NCBI GenBank assembly: GCA_943369525.1
Contig: CALRNL020000007.1
Span: 62,001-126,000 of the forward strand
Reading direction: 5' to 3'
Source: BAIKAL-G1 sp943369525
Lineage (GTDB): Bacteria; Cyanobacteriota; Cyanobacteriia; PCC-6307; Cyanobiaceae
DNA length: 64,000 bases
The notes under the pieces were generated by a model that worked only from the letters and a program-made list of their open reading frames with translations, was not told where the DNA came from and made no database searches. Position numbers and translations under genes: made by a program. This document shows, piece by piece, positions 33,937-42,119 of the stretch; position 1 is the first letter of the stretch; each line of letters starts with the position of its first letter.

Positions 33937-34348
33937 GGAACGTGCGGTAAGTCCATGGCTTGCCATCAACCTTAATGATCGCAATTGGGCACCGCTTAGA
34001 GGCATGTGGGAAGGATTAAACGTTTGATTGGGCCAGGCCATTTTGGGGCGCGTCTTGATTCCAAGGCAGCCATGTTGACCTCCTCCAGCTAGGGCCCAGT
34101 GGACGTTCGATTGCAGATCAGGGGAGGCCCGTAACTCAGTGGTCTGCGTCCATGGGTTGGCCTAGATGGGAGTGCCAGCGGGGAGGGGGTTGGGTCTCCG
34201 CAAGCGCGCTCGGGCCAGGCCTTGGCACGGCGGCCAAAGACCAGGCCGCAGTCCACGCCAGCGCATCGGCCCCAACGGCAGCCATCTGCAGCGGATGCAG
34301 CTTGTCCACACCGTTCGTCTAGGTTTTTGAGGTGTGGTCTGGCCGGCA
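33937..34348. other. 412-bp gene-free stretch before the LysR-like gene
   Basis: I see no gene, strong hairpin or repeat here. The left part (33960-34060) is relatively AT-rich; from 34130 it is GC-rich. An open minus-strand frame of 123 codons (34089-34460) overlaps the regulator and has no family character; its run GRCAGVDCGLVFG could be a remnant of something, but I cannot identify it. Confidence 0.5.
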
Positions 34349-35227
34349 ATGCTCTCCCAGGAGGAGCTGGAATCCTTTGATTTTCTGCAGTGGTTCGGTA
34401 CGGGAACCCTGGCTGCCCGTCAGCTGAGCTGCAACCAAGCCACCGTGTCGCGGCACGCAATCCATGTGCAAAAGACCCTGGGCATCAGCCTCGAACGCCA
34501 GCCCGGCGGCACCTATGGCATTTCGGGCGATCAACGGCTGTTGCGGCTTCAGCGCCAGGTCCACCAAGTGGCCCGTCTCCTAGGGCGGCGGCCGATGCGG
34601 CTCCATCTCATTTCGGGCAAGGGCCATTTGGCGATGGGTCTCCCGCCTGGCTGGTGCTCCAACCCTCCCTATCCGTTGGAGCCCCAGGTGGATGGGGCTG
34701 TGCTTTTAGATGGCTATGTGCTCGATGCCTGCATCATGCAGCGCCCCCAGGTGGCATGCCTGGATTACCAGCGTTACTGCGTCATCGAACTGTTGAAGTC
34801 ACCACTATTTTTGGTTGCCAATGGTTCCCATGCGCTCTGTCATGACAAGGGGATTACGGCTGCTGATCTAGCCAGTCAAGCCCAGTTAGTCCATCTTGAT
34901 ATTATACCTGTAGCCACCCGTTTGGCCACGGAACAGTTGCACGCAAGTTTGCTTGGCGGCCAATCGCAAGTTGCGGTTCAACCTGAAAAGTCTGCACAAC
35001 TGGCTGATTGTGCCACCTCAAAGCATGTCTTTTATGTCAGCGCATTGGGCTTGGACTGGCAAGATCGCGTGTGTGTAGATTTTAGCGTGAATTATATTAC
35101 AAGCGACTATATCGTTTTCTTGAGAGAGAACTTGGAGGCCCCGGGTATCCAGTTGCTTTTGGATCAATTGAGGTTGTCGTTGCGGTCAGCGGCTGCCCGC
35201 CTGCCAGCGTTGAGTTGCCCAATGTGA
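34349..35227 (+). CDS. LysR-like transcription regulator (divergent family member)
   Basis: A protein of about 292 residues starting at ATG 34349; a GTG at 34334 is the alternative. Its first 65 residues fit a winged helix-turn-helix of LysR type: FLQWFGTGTLAARQLSCNQ, then ATVSRHAIHVQKTLGISLER, then a long linker helix (LLRLQRQVHQVARLLG). The rest has the size of a LysR effector domain but is poorly conserved (ESLFLV-like KSPLFLVANGSHAL). It is a lone gene amid the island and may control the transcripts on either side. It has several AT-rich stretches (around 34880-35110), unlike its neighbours. Confidence 0.65.
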   Translation: MLSQEELESFDFLQWFGTGTLAARQLSCNQATVSRHAIHVQKTLGISLERQPGGTYGISGDQRLLRLQRQVHQVARLLGRRPMRLHLISGKGHLAMGLPPGWCSNPPYPLEPQVDGAVLLDGYVLDACIMQRPQVACLDYQRYCVIELLKSPLFLVANGSHALCHDKGITAADLASQAQLVHLDIIPVATRLATEQLHASLLGGQSQVAVQPEKSAQLADCATSKHVFYVSALGLDWQDRVCVDFSVNYITSDYIVFLRENLEAPGIQLLLDQLRLSLRSAAARLPALSCPM

Positions 35228-35415
35228 TCGCTGCTTTGAAGCGCTGGGAGGGGGTGTGGGGACGGTTGCTTCGGCCTGGGTTGATGCCTAGCAGCTGCCC
35301 TTCCCCAGTCCCGTTTGGGACCCTGGTTGGCCAAGGTTTGTAAGGCCATGGTGGGCTGGAGTGGATAGGGGCATGGAAGGATTAGCTTGCTTTGCTGGGC
35401 CTTTGCCCAGGGCCT

Positions 35416-36537
35416 TCAGTGGTGTTGAATGACCTCGTTAATGACAGGGGGTTGCGGCCAGGATTGGTTGGTTGTGCCGACCAGCTGATTGATCAGATTG
35501 GGGTGCTCATGCAACAGCTTGGCGAGGCCTGAAAAGCCAGAGTTACAGCATTGGGGCTGGGAGGAAGTGATCAATAGCGCTCGGCTGCTAGCCAGACACA
35601 GTAGATCTACAAGCATATTGGTGTTTAAGCGACGCCGGTCTTCACCATCTCTGGATACCCCTAGCTTGTGTAAGGGTTGGCCACCGGAGTCCTCCGTTGT
35701 TGTGACAGTGAAGACCTGGCTAGCAGTCAATAAGTCCTTGGCAGCAAGGATTACCGCGAGATCATCACTGCAGACCAAGACCCGTCTGCCGCTTAACCGG
35801 GAAGCTGCTTGCGATAGAAACGTGCGGTAGTCCGTTCGGATGTCCGTATTGCGGATGTGGATCGCATCGAAGTCATCCCCACATGTAGACAGGGCTTGGC
35901 GCACGGCCGCACGGACTGGCTCCGTGAGGGTGAGCAACTTTAGGGCATAAAATGATTCTTGGCCGCCGCCCGATCGGTGATGGACCACCACCTCCTCATC
36001 CCGGGGCAGGGTGCAGCCATTGTCAAGCGAGCGAAGCCGTTGCAGGGCCACATCAGCGATGAACTGCATACGCCGAGGGATTGTATCCGCAAAGTTTTGG
36101 GAAGGCGGCAGTGTGCATAGGTTGGCGGCGAAGGCGGCAGCGCGTTGCCAACGACTTGGTAGGTGATCTCCGGCGCAGCGAAGCTCGATTTGACGATGGC
36201 AGAACTCGATTTGCCCCTGGCGAGCCGCGGGGTAGGTGGAACGCTGATTGAGCCGTTTAATGTCCTGATCACTGACGCGGCCAACGATGGGGATGGGGCC
36301 AGCCTGCGTGGCAGCAGTGGGCATAAAATAATTGTCAAAGTCATCCCAGAATCCTGATACGCGGGTATCTATCAGTAAGTGGCGATTGGTAGCCATCGCA
36401 TACTTGTACGATTTCCAAATCTGTACGAGCACGTCATTGAGGCCGCACCAATAGGGAACGCATAGCAGGATGCGGAGCCGATCCGTTTCGGCCGTGACAG
36501 CCCTGTCCCCCAAAAAATGATTAAACCCGATAACCAT
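35416..36537 (-). CDS. Putative fucosyltransferase-like glycosyltransferase
   Basis: A 373-residue protein with features of the GDP-fucose-using GT-B fold (NodZ/POFUT-like). CVPYWCGLNDVLVQIWKSY at 26-44 resembles the N-terminal G-loop region, HIRNTD at 227-232 corresponds to the HxRxxD/E motif that binds GDP-fucose, and LLITSSQPQCCNSGFSGLA at about 324-342 corresponds to the SSxFS block. Between them is VVHHRSGGGQESFYALK. The family I have in mind is unnamed in cyanobacteria. It reads against the main operon and is followed by the wzc-like gene upstream on the same strand. Activity is inference. Confidence 0.55.
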   Translation of the reverse strand: MVIGFNHFLGDRAVTAETDRLRILLCVPYWCGLNDVLVQIWKSYKYAMATNRHLLIDTRVSGFWDDFDNYFMPTAATQAGPIPIVGRVSDQDIKRLNQRSTYPAARQGQIEFCHRQIELRCAGDHLPSRWQRAAAFAANLCTLPPSQNFADTIPRRMQFIADVALQRLRSLDNGCTLPRDEEVVVHHRSGGGQESFYALKLLTLTEPVRAAVRQALSTCGDDFDAIHIRNTDIRTDYRTFLSQAASRLSGRRVLVCSDDLAVILAAKDLLTASQVFTVTTTEDSGGQPLHKLGVSRDGEDRRRLNTNMLVDLLCLASSRALLITSSQPQCCNSGFSGLAKLLHEHPNLINQLVGTTNQSWPQPPVINEVIQHH

Positions 36538-36758
36538 TGGCGTCAGTCGGCAGATTGCTGGGACCAGGCTTGTTGTTCAAAGTATAAATTGGTGAGCAGG
36601 TATTGGTGTCAGTGCGGCATAAGTGAAGCGTTAACGCAGCAGGCCATGGGCATGGGTAAGCTCGATGCCAATCCAGGTGATGTCAGGAAGTGGAGCGTCC
36701 ATATTTGGGGGATTATCATTGGCGTCGGAATGCCCTGGTCGGCCGGCTTAGGTGTCAC

Positions 36759-36784
36759 TCTATTTAGTCATTCTATTTGGTCAC
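36759..36784. repeat. Tandem 13-bp pair
   Basis: TCTATTTAGTCAT is followed directly by TCTATTTGGTCAC, two mismatches in 13 bp. The AT-rich direct repeat lies about 220 bp ahead of the fucosyltransferase-like gene and could be a protein-binding site or a remnant of a longer array. Confidence 0.5.
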
Positions 36785-36853
36785 GTGATTAGCTATGGTC
36801 CGGCATGGCGCCCCTCGATCAGGTTTTGCAGGATGACTTGTCTCGATTGTTTG

Positions 36854-36868
36854 TACGGATTATCCGTA
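36854..36868. promoter_or_regulatory. Perfect inverted repeat, possible operator
   Basis: TACGGAT (36854-36860) and ATCCGTA (36862-36868) flank a single T. The dyad is 31 bp beyond the stop of the minus-strand wzc-like gene and about 320 bp ahead of the next minus-strand gene. It has no T-run, so a binding site fits better than a terminator. Confidence 0.4.
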
Positions 36869-36898
36869 TGGATTGGTTCCATGGATGAGTTGGCTGGC

Positions 36899-39271
36899 CT
36901 ATTTGACTGATTTGCGCTGGAGTAGGTGTCCTAGCCGCTCCAGTTGGGGCTGCATCCGTTCGCCCAAGGCCTTTTCCCAGGTCGGTTCGGGGCTGGAGGT
37001 GGTGGCGTAGTGATGCACATAGCCATAGTCGTGGCCGTAGTCATTCAGGCGCGTTGGCAGCATCTGCTGGTTGCAGATCGTGCCGAGGAGATCGATGCCG
37101 GCGGCTTCGATGCGGCGGCAGGCCTGGGGGGCCATGTCGCCCCGGACCTTGCCAAGCCCCACCAGGAACAGCATGCCATCGAGTTGCTCGCCGAGCATGG
37201 AGGCATCGGTGATTAACAGACAGGGAGGGGTGTCAACCAGGATCAGGTCGTAATTGGGCAATTGGCGAATCTGGTTTATTACCTCCCGGCAGCGCTCTGA
37301 GTTCAATAGCCGGGCCGGATCGGGCACCTTCGGGCCGGCCAGTAGTAGGTCGAGATGGTCGTTCACGGGCTGGACCAGATCGGCGGCTTCCAGGGTTGGA
37401 TTTAGCAACAGGGAGGTGAAGCCTTCGCCCTTCTCCAGGCCAAAGAGCCTCTGTTGGGTGGGCAGGCGCAGGTCCCCATCCACCACCAGCACCCGCAGGC
37501 CCAGGTCGGCCAGGGTCGTGGCAAAAATGGCCACGGCCGTGGAGCGGCCTTCCCCTTGGCTGGAGGAGGTGATGCCGATCAGGCGGGGCTGGCTGTCGGC
37601 CCGCAACATGCGAAAGGTGGTGAATAGGCCGCGCAGGGATTCCTTCATGGCAAACCGTTCGGCTTCGCCCATGTCCCCTAGGGAGGTCGCAATTGTTTTA
37701 CCGGGTTCCAGTGGCAGGAAGGGAATCAGGCCGAGCACGGGCAGTTGCAGTGCCTTTTCCGCTTCTTCGGGGGTATGGAAGACCCGATCGGTGCGGTCCC
37801 GCAGGTAGGCGGCCAGGGTGGCCGCCACCAGGCCCAGCAGCAGGGCCTGGGCCAGACCCTGTTGGAGGTCCGGTTCCACCGGCACCGGATTGAAGTCTGC
37901 GGGGGCGATCACCTTCCAGGGCGTGGTGGCGCGGGCCTGCTCCAGTCGATAGGACTCCCGGGCCCGGATGTAGGAGGTGTAATTTTCCCGGGCTACCGCC
38001 AGCCGCTGTTGCAGGCTTTCGTATTCCTTGATCCGCTCGGGGCTGGCCCGAAACTTGTCATCGAGCAGCAGGATCTGGCGATTCACCTCATCTTGCTGGG
38101 CACCATTGGCCAGCAGGGAGGCCGTGAGTGAATCGACCGTTTGCCGTTGCACCACCGGCACGATCTTGGCCCGCCGGGCCTTCAGGGCTGCGATCGTGGG
38201 CGACGACTCTTTGAAGGTGGCCCGGGCCGAGGCCAGGTCCTTCTCGATCATCTGCAGTTCCGCCAGGGGTGTGGCCGTGGCCGCCCCGGTGGCGGCGACA
38301 TCGCGTAGGTCGGTGCGGGGCGCCGTGGCCAGGCCGGATGGTCCCAGTTGTTGGTCGGCCGAGGGGGCGCCGCTGGCCTGCAGTTGCAGCCGGCCGATCC
38401 GGGTGGAGGCGAGCTGGCTTTCCAGGGTGGCCTGTTGCCGCTGCAGGTCCCGCAGGGCGCCGGTGAGGTTGTCCCGGGAGGCCTGGAGTTGGCCGCTTTG
38501 CGCGGTGGGGTCCAGATAGCCGTAATGCACCCGGAAGCGGCGCAGTTGGTCCTGGAGGCTGTCCATGCGGGCCAGGAGCTCGGGGGCCTGCTGGCCCAGG
38601 AAGCGCACGCCGGAATCGAGGGCTTCCTGCCGCTGCACCTGGGAGAAGGCCACATAGCTACGCGATAACGCATCCAGGATTTGCTTCCCCTTCACCGGAT
38701 CATCCCAACGCAGGGAGACGGCCAGCACATTGCTCACCCCTTCCTGGGGCAGGCCAAAGCGAAGACTGCGCATGACCAGTTGCATGGAGACGGCCTGTTG
38801 GTCGGCAATCGGCGCGATCAATAGGGGGCTGCGTAGAAGCCGCACCATGTTCGGTAGGTTGTTGCGGTTGCCACCGCGGGCGATGGTCTCCACCAGTCCA
38901 GAGTCGCCCCCGCCACTGCCCCGATCGACGGCCGCACCGTTCATTTCAAACGGGTTGACAATTTGCATCTCGAAGCCGCCTTCATAGACCGGTGCGAATA
39001 AGCGCTGACGCAAGATGTTGGCCGTTAGCAGGCTACTGACTGCGATAAAGGTGAGCACGAAGGTCCCCTGGCGCCGTTTGAGCGTGCGCAGCAGTTGGCC
39101 CAGGCCCGAGGAACCACCTCCAGGCCGCTCGGCCCCGGAGGCCAGGGGCGGTGGCAGCCCGTCCAGCACAGAGGTTTGCCGATACAGATGAAGGCCGCTC
39201 GAGCGGGCTGAACGTCGTCCGCCCCCAGGGGGAACAGGATTAGAGCCTTGGCCAGATAGTGCGCCAGTCAT
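36899..39271 (-). CDS. Wzc-type polysaccharide co-polymerase with BY-kinase domain
   Basis: A 790-residue inner-membrane protein that sets chain length and controls export of Wzy-type polysaccharide. A Wzz domain lies between membrane helices near residues 70-90 and 475-490, with long coiled-coil segments between. The kinase domain has Walker A-like SQGEGRST at 571-578, Walker A' VVDGDLR, Walker B LILVDTPP and a C-terminal tyrosine cluster YGHDYGYVHHY. The Walker A lysine is replaced by Arg576 (codon at 37544-37546), so ATP use may be altered. ATG 39271 was chosen over 39331, because the earlier start overlaps the divergent gene. It is divergent from the wza-like gene over about 170 bp. Confidence 0.9.
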   Translation of the reverse strand: MTGALSGQGSNPVPPGGGRRSARSSGLHLYRQTSVLDGLPPPLASGAERPGGGSSGLGQLLRTLKRRQGTFVLTFIAVSSLLTANILRQRLFAPVYEGGFEMQIVNPFEMNGAAVDRGSGGGDSGLVETIARGGNRNNLPNMVRLLRSPLLIAPIADQQAVSMQLVMRSLRFGLPQEGVSNVLAVSLRWDDPVKGKQILDALSRSYVAFSQVQRQEALDSGVRFLGQQAPELLARMDSLQDQLRRFRVHYGYLDPTAQSGQLQASRDNLTGALRDLQRQQATLESQLASTRIGRLQLQASGAPSADQQLGPSGLATAPRTDLRDVAATGAATATPLAELQMIEKDLASARATFKESSPTIAALKARRAKIVPVVQRQTVDSLTASLLANGAQQDEVNRQILLLDDKFRASPERIKEYESLQQRLAVARENYTSYIRARESYRLEQARATTPWKVIAPADFNPVPVEPDLQQGLAQALLLGLVAATLAAYLRDRTDRVFHTPEEAEKALQLPVLGLIPFLPLEPGKTIATSLGDMGEAERFAMKESLRGLFTTFRMLRADSQPRLIGITSSSQGEGRSTAVAIFATTLADLGLRVLVVDGDLRLPTQQRLFGLEKGEGFTSLLLNPTLEAADLVQPVNDHLDLLLAGPKVPDPARLLNSERCREVINQIRQLPNYDLILVDTPPCLLITDASMLGEQLDGMLFLVGLGKVRGDMAPQACRRIEAAGIDLLGTICNQQMLPTRLNDYGHDYGYVHHYATTSSPEPTWEKALGERMQPQLERLGHLLQRKSVK

Positions 39272-39438
39272 CTCTAGGTTTGCTCGCGAGAGTGCTGCCA
39301 AACATAGTGACAGAAGAGGGCTATATTGCAAACTTGTTCAGAGGTCATCTACCCATGATTAGGCCGTTTAGCCAAGCCAAAGCTGCTGTAAATAGCCGCA
39401 AATATGTATCAATCAGGGGGCAAATCTGCGGCCTTTTA

Positions 39439-40572
39439 ATGCGGGACTGCAGCAGGCTGCTGCAGAAGCGAACGGGGCGTCTCCGGTGGCGCAGGGGGCC
39501 TGGGCTGCTGGCGGCGGTTGCCGTGATTGGCCAGGGTTTGGCCCTGGTTCCGCCGGTGGGGGCCAGTGCCGGCCCCCAAGGGGTCGCCGTTCGCGCCTCG
39601 GCTGCGCCCCAGCGTGGCGGCCCAAGCCGGTCCGCCCTGGCGGCCCAGGCCGATCTCTACCGGCTTGGGCCCGGGGATGGCCTCAGCCTCAGCTTCCTGG
39701 ATCCCTCGGCCAGCATGGTGTCGGGCGCGGTCACGATCCTGGCCGATGGCACCGCCACCTTGGCCTTGCTGGGGTCGGTGCAGCTCACCGGGCTCACGAT
39801 CGGCCAGGCCCGGGTCTGGCTGCGCGACCTCTACGGCGAGTACCTGCTGCGGCCCGATCTCACCTTGAGCCTGGTCACACCCCGGCCGGTGAAGGTCACC
39901 GTGCTGGGAGAGGTGGAGAAGCCTGGCCTTTACAGCCTCACCACGATCAGCGCCACCCCCGTGTCGGCGATCCAGGCGGCCGGGGGCATCACATTGAATG
40001 CAGATGTGCGCAAGGTCAGCCTACAGCGCCAGCCCCTAGGACGCGCCGGCCGGGTGGCCGAATCGGAGCTCAACTTGGGCGCCCTGTTGCAATCGGGTGA
40101 CCAGCGCCAGAACCCCCTGCTATTTGATGGCGACACCGTTGTGGTTGGCCGGATCGATAAGCCGGTGCCCGAGGAAATCTTTGCCCTGGGGGCCTCGAAC
40201 CTGAGGCCCAGCACGGTCTCCATCAATGTGGTGGGAGAGGTGAAGGCTCCAGGGCGGCTGGCCCTGCCCGCGAATATCACTCTTTCGGAGGCGATTCTGG
40301 CGGCGGGCGGCACAACCCCCTGGCGCGCTAAGACCAATGACATTGAGCTAGTTAGGATGAATCGGGATGGCACCTCAACCCGCGAGATCTTTACACTTAA
40401 CTACAACAAAGGAGTCTCTAACGCCTATAACCCTCCCCTCAAGGAAGGCGACACGGTGATTGTCAATCGCAGCGTCTATGGCGCTGGTATGGATGCGATC
40501 AATCAGGTGGTGGCGCCCCTCACCTCCGTGGGCAATCTCTATTACCTCTATCGCAACTACTCCAGTTATTGA
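39439..40572 (+). CDS. Wza/SLBB-type polysaccharide export protein
   Basis: A 377-residue exported protein. From ATG 39439 it has a basic start (MRDCSRLLQKRTGRLRW) and a hydrophobic core ending in VGASA, a clear signal peptide; in-frame starts further upstream (39259, 39355) run into the divergent wzc-like gene. The Poly_export domain is YRLGPGDGLSLSFLDPS to LTLSLVTPRPVKVTV, followed by two SLBB domains (VLGEVEKPGLYSLTTI and VVGEVKAPGRLALPANI). It would form the outer-membrane pore that works with Wzc. The C-terminus ends in LYYLYRNYSSY. It overlaps or adjoins the next gene. Confidence 0.92.
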   Translation: MRDCSRLLQKRTGRLRWRRGPGLLAAVAVIGQGLALVPPVGASAGPQGVAVRASAAPQRGGPSRSALAAQADLYRLGPGDGLSLSFLDPSASMVSGAVTILADGTATLALLGSVQLTGLTIGQARVWLRDLYGEYLLRPDLTLSLVTPRPVKVTVLGEVEKPGLYSLTTISATPVSAIQAAGGITLNADVRKVSLQRQPLGRAGRVAESELNLGALLQSGDQRQNPLLFDGDTVVVGRIDKPVPEEIFALGASNLRPSTVSINVVGEVKAPGRLALPANITLSEAILAAGGTTPWRAKTNDIELVRMNRDGTSTREIFTLNYNKGVSNAYNPPLKEGDTVIVNRSVYGAGMDAINQVVAPLTSVGNLYYLYRNYSSY

Positions 40573-40583
40573 TTCTCTCCGCC

Positions 40584-41693
40584 ATGGCAAATTCCAAGCC
40601 CCGTTTCAATTTCAAGGCGATTGGCTATGCCCTGCTCTGGCAGAGCTACTGGTTGCCCGTGCTCTTGATCCTTGCCCACGATCAGTGGTTGCAGGTGCGC
40701 CAGTTACGGCCACCGGACCATCCCCAGCAGCGGCCAGCGGTGCCCACCCCCAGTCAGGCCAAGGCCCAGCTGCCGCTTGCCCGCCTCCTGGCGGGCGAGC
40801 CCCTCGCCGCTGACTCCCTTCCCGTGGGCGCCGGTGAGGGCCAGCCGGTGATGCCAGGCCAGGGGATGGAACCTCACGGACCAATGGGTCAGGGGACAGC
40901 CTCCCAAGCGCCAGCTGCGTCAGTGACACCGTCCCAGGTGACGGCCCTGCCGAGGGACCGGGGGGGCCCCTTGGGTAGCGCCAGCCTGGAGGCCCCTTCG
41001 CGGCCCCTGGGTGGTTCAGGCCTGGTGGGCCCCCGGACCTCCACCCAGCCCTTTTTCGCCCAAACCCGGAATGCCCATCGGCTTGCGGTCCAGGCGCCCG
41101 CGCCCCAGTCCAGGCTCCTGGCGGGGCGTTCCGGCCTTCTCCTGGTGTCAGGGGTGGATCGCACGAGTCCGGTGTTGCGGCAGTTCACCGGCTCGGAACT
41201 CCTGGGGGGACCCTTGACCCTGCAGCAACCGAGCCAGGAGCCCATGTCACCCCTGGCCAGGGCCGAGCAGGCCCGACTGGCCCAAACCGGCGACCCCCTG
41301 GCCCCCGTGCCCGCCCGCTGGCGCGAGCCGATGCGCCGCGAGCTGCAGGGCCTAGGCCCGGCCCGCTTGAGCCAGGCCCGGGTGGTGCACGTGCCCTCGG
41401 AGCGCATCAGCCGCACCGTGGTCTTGCCCTTGGCAATGCAGCACGACGGCAGCATTGATGCCTTGGTGGCCAGGGATCGGGCTGTCTCCGACCGCGACCT
41501 CAGCGATTGGGCCTCCCGCCAGGCGACGCCGGCCCAGGGCAGCGTCCAACCGGTGGTGCTCCATCTCCATCCCTTGCCCAAAACCACTGTCACCGCCAGG
41601 GTGACACTGCCATCGGCAACGCCAGCCCCCGGGCCAGCCGTTGCCGATGCTCCAGCGGCGCAGGGACCTGCTGCCCCAGGGGGCCTTCCCTAG
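40584..41693 (+). CDS. Unrecognised proline/alanine-rich membrane-anchored protein
   Basis: A 369-residue protein I do not recognise. ATG 40584 (MANSKPRFNFKAIGYALLW) is 11 bp after the wza-like stop; a TTG at 40569 would overlap it. One hydrophobic helix at about 11-32 (AIGYALLWQSYWLPVLLIL) anchors a long extracytoplasmic part rich in Pro, Ala, Gln and Gly, without cysteines, and with no repeat period that I could see. More ordered patches are RWREPMRRELQGLGPARLSQ and RVVHVPSERISRTVVLPLAM near 240-290. Position suggests co-transcription with the exporter and a structural or spacing role in the envelope. Confidence 0.65.
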   Translation: MANSKPRFNFKAIGYALLWQSYWLPVLLILAHDQWLQVRQLRPPDHPQQRPAVPTPSQAKAQLPLARLLAGEPLAADSLPVGAGEGQPVMPGQGMEPHGPMGQGTASQAPAASVTPSQVTALPRDRGGPLGSASLEAPSRPLGGSGLVGPRTSTQPFFAQTRNAHRLAVQAPAPQSRLLAGRSGLLLVSGVDRTSPVLRQFTGSELLGGPLTLQQPSQEPMSPLARAEQARLAQTGDPLAPVPARWREPMRRELQGLGPARLSQARVVHVPSERISRTVVLPLAMQHDGSIDALVARDRAVSDRDLSDWASRQATPAQGSVQPVVLHLHPLPKTTVTARVTLPSATPAPGPAVADAPAAQGPAAPGGLP

Positions 41694-42119
41694 CGAAAGC
41701 TTGGCCAGGATCCGTTCGATCGGCCCTGGCTGAAGCCCCTCTCGAAGGGGTGGGAGATGGAGAGGTCAGCTTCGCAAGGGATGGAGCCGGGGCCCCGAGC
41801 CCCACGAGCTCCGAACCAACAGGGACCCAACCTGCCAACCCAGTCCGCCCAAATCGATGGGATTGAGTTCAAGGAATCGATCCCTGGCAGCGTTGCTGTC
41901 TTGAGTCACCAGTTCGGCCAGGCCTGAATCACCTTGCATCGTTACCTGTTGGGTTGACCAGGGCCACGCCCCAGCCTTGAACCCGAACGGAACCACGGCC
42001 GTGATGGAGAGTTCCTACGAGGGACCCAAGTTGGCCATAAAAAACGCTGGTCGTTTCAACGACCAGCGCAGCAGTGTCCAACCGAGGCCCGACCCAGATC
42101 ACTGGATCAGGCGGTTGCT
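41694..42119. other. 426-bp convergent intergenic stretch
   Basis: It lies between the proline-rich protein gene (plus) and the DUF1194 protein gene (minus). It holds the minus-strand terminator at 42039-42068 and a weak 5-bp hairpin (CCCCTCTCGAAGGGG, near 41738) that might end the plus-strand transcript. Two minus-strand frames (41690-41872 and 41766-41996) show no family character. Confidence 0.5.
42039..42068 (-). terminator. Rho-independent terminator of the DUF1194 protein gene
   Basis: CGCTGGTCGTT (42045-42055) pairs over 11 bp with AACGACCAGCG (42058-42068). On the minus strand it is followed by TTTTTT (42044 down to 42039). It lies 51 bp after the stop codon at 42120. The two-base gap between arms means the top pairs open to form the loop. 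Confidence 0.88.

Larger units (their letters stand above)
36538..36898. other. 361-bp gene-free stretch with direct and inverted repeats
   Basis: This region separates the fucosyltransferase-like gene from the end of the wzc-like gene, both on the minus strand. It is AT-richer than average. It holds a tandem 13-bp pair (36759-36784) and a perfect inverted repeat (36854-36868), so it could contain the promoter and operator of the fucosyltransferase-like gene. A plus-strand frame of 91 codons (36517-36792) was judged not to be a gene. Confidence 0.5.

Noticed and set aside
34089..34460. 123-codon minus-strand frame with GRCAGVDCGLVFG
   Set aside because: Overlaps the LysR-like gene and lacks recognisable motifs; could be a remnant but cannot be supported.
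36517..36792. 91-codon plus-strand frame in the gap after wzc
   Set aside because: Starts inside the opposite-strand gene, has mixed composition, no family and no ribosome site.
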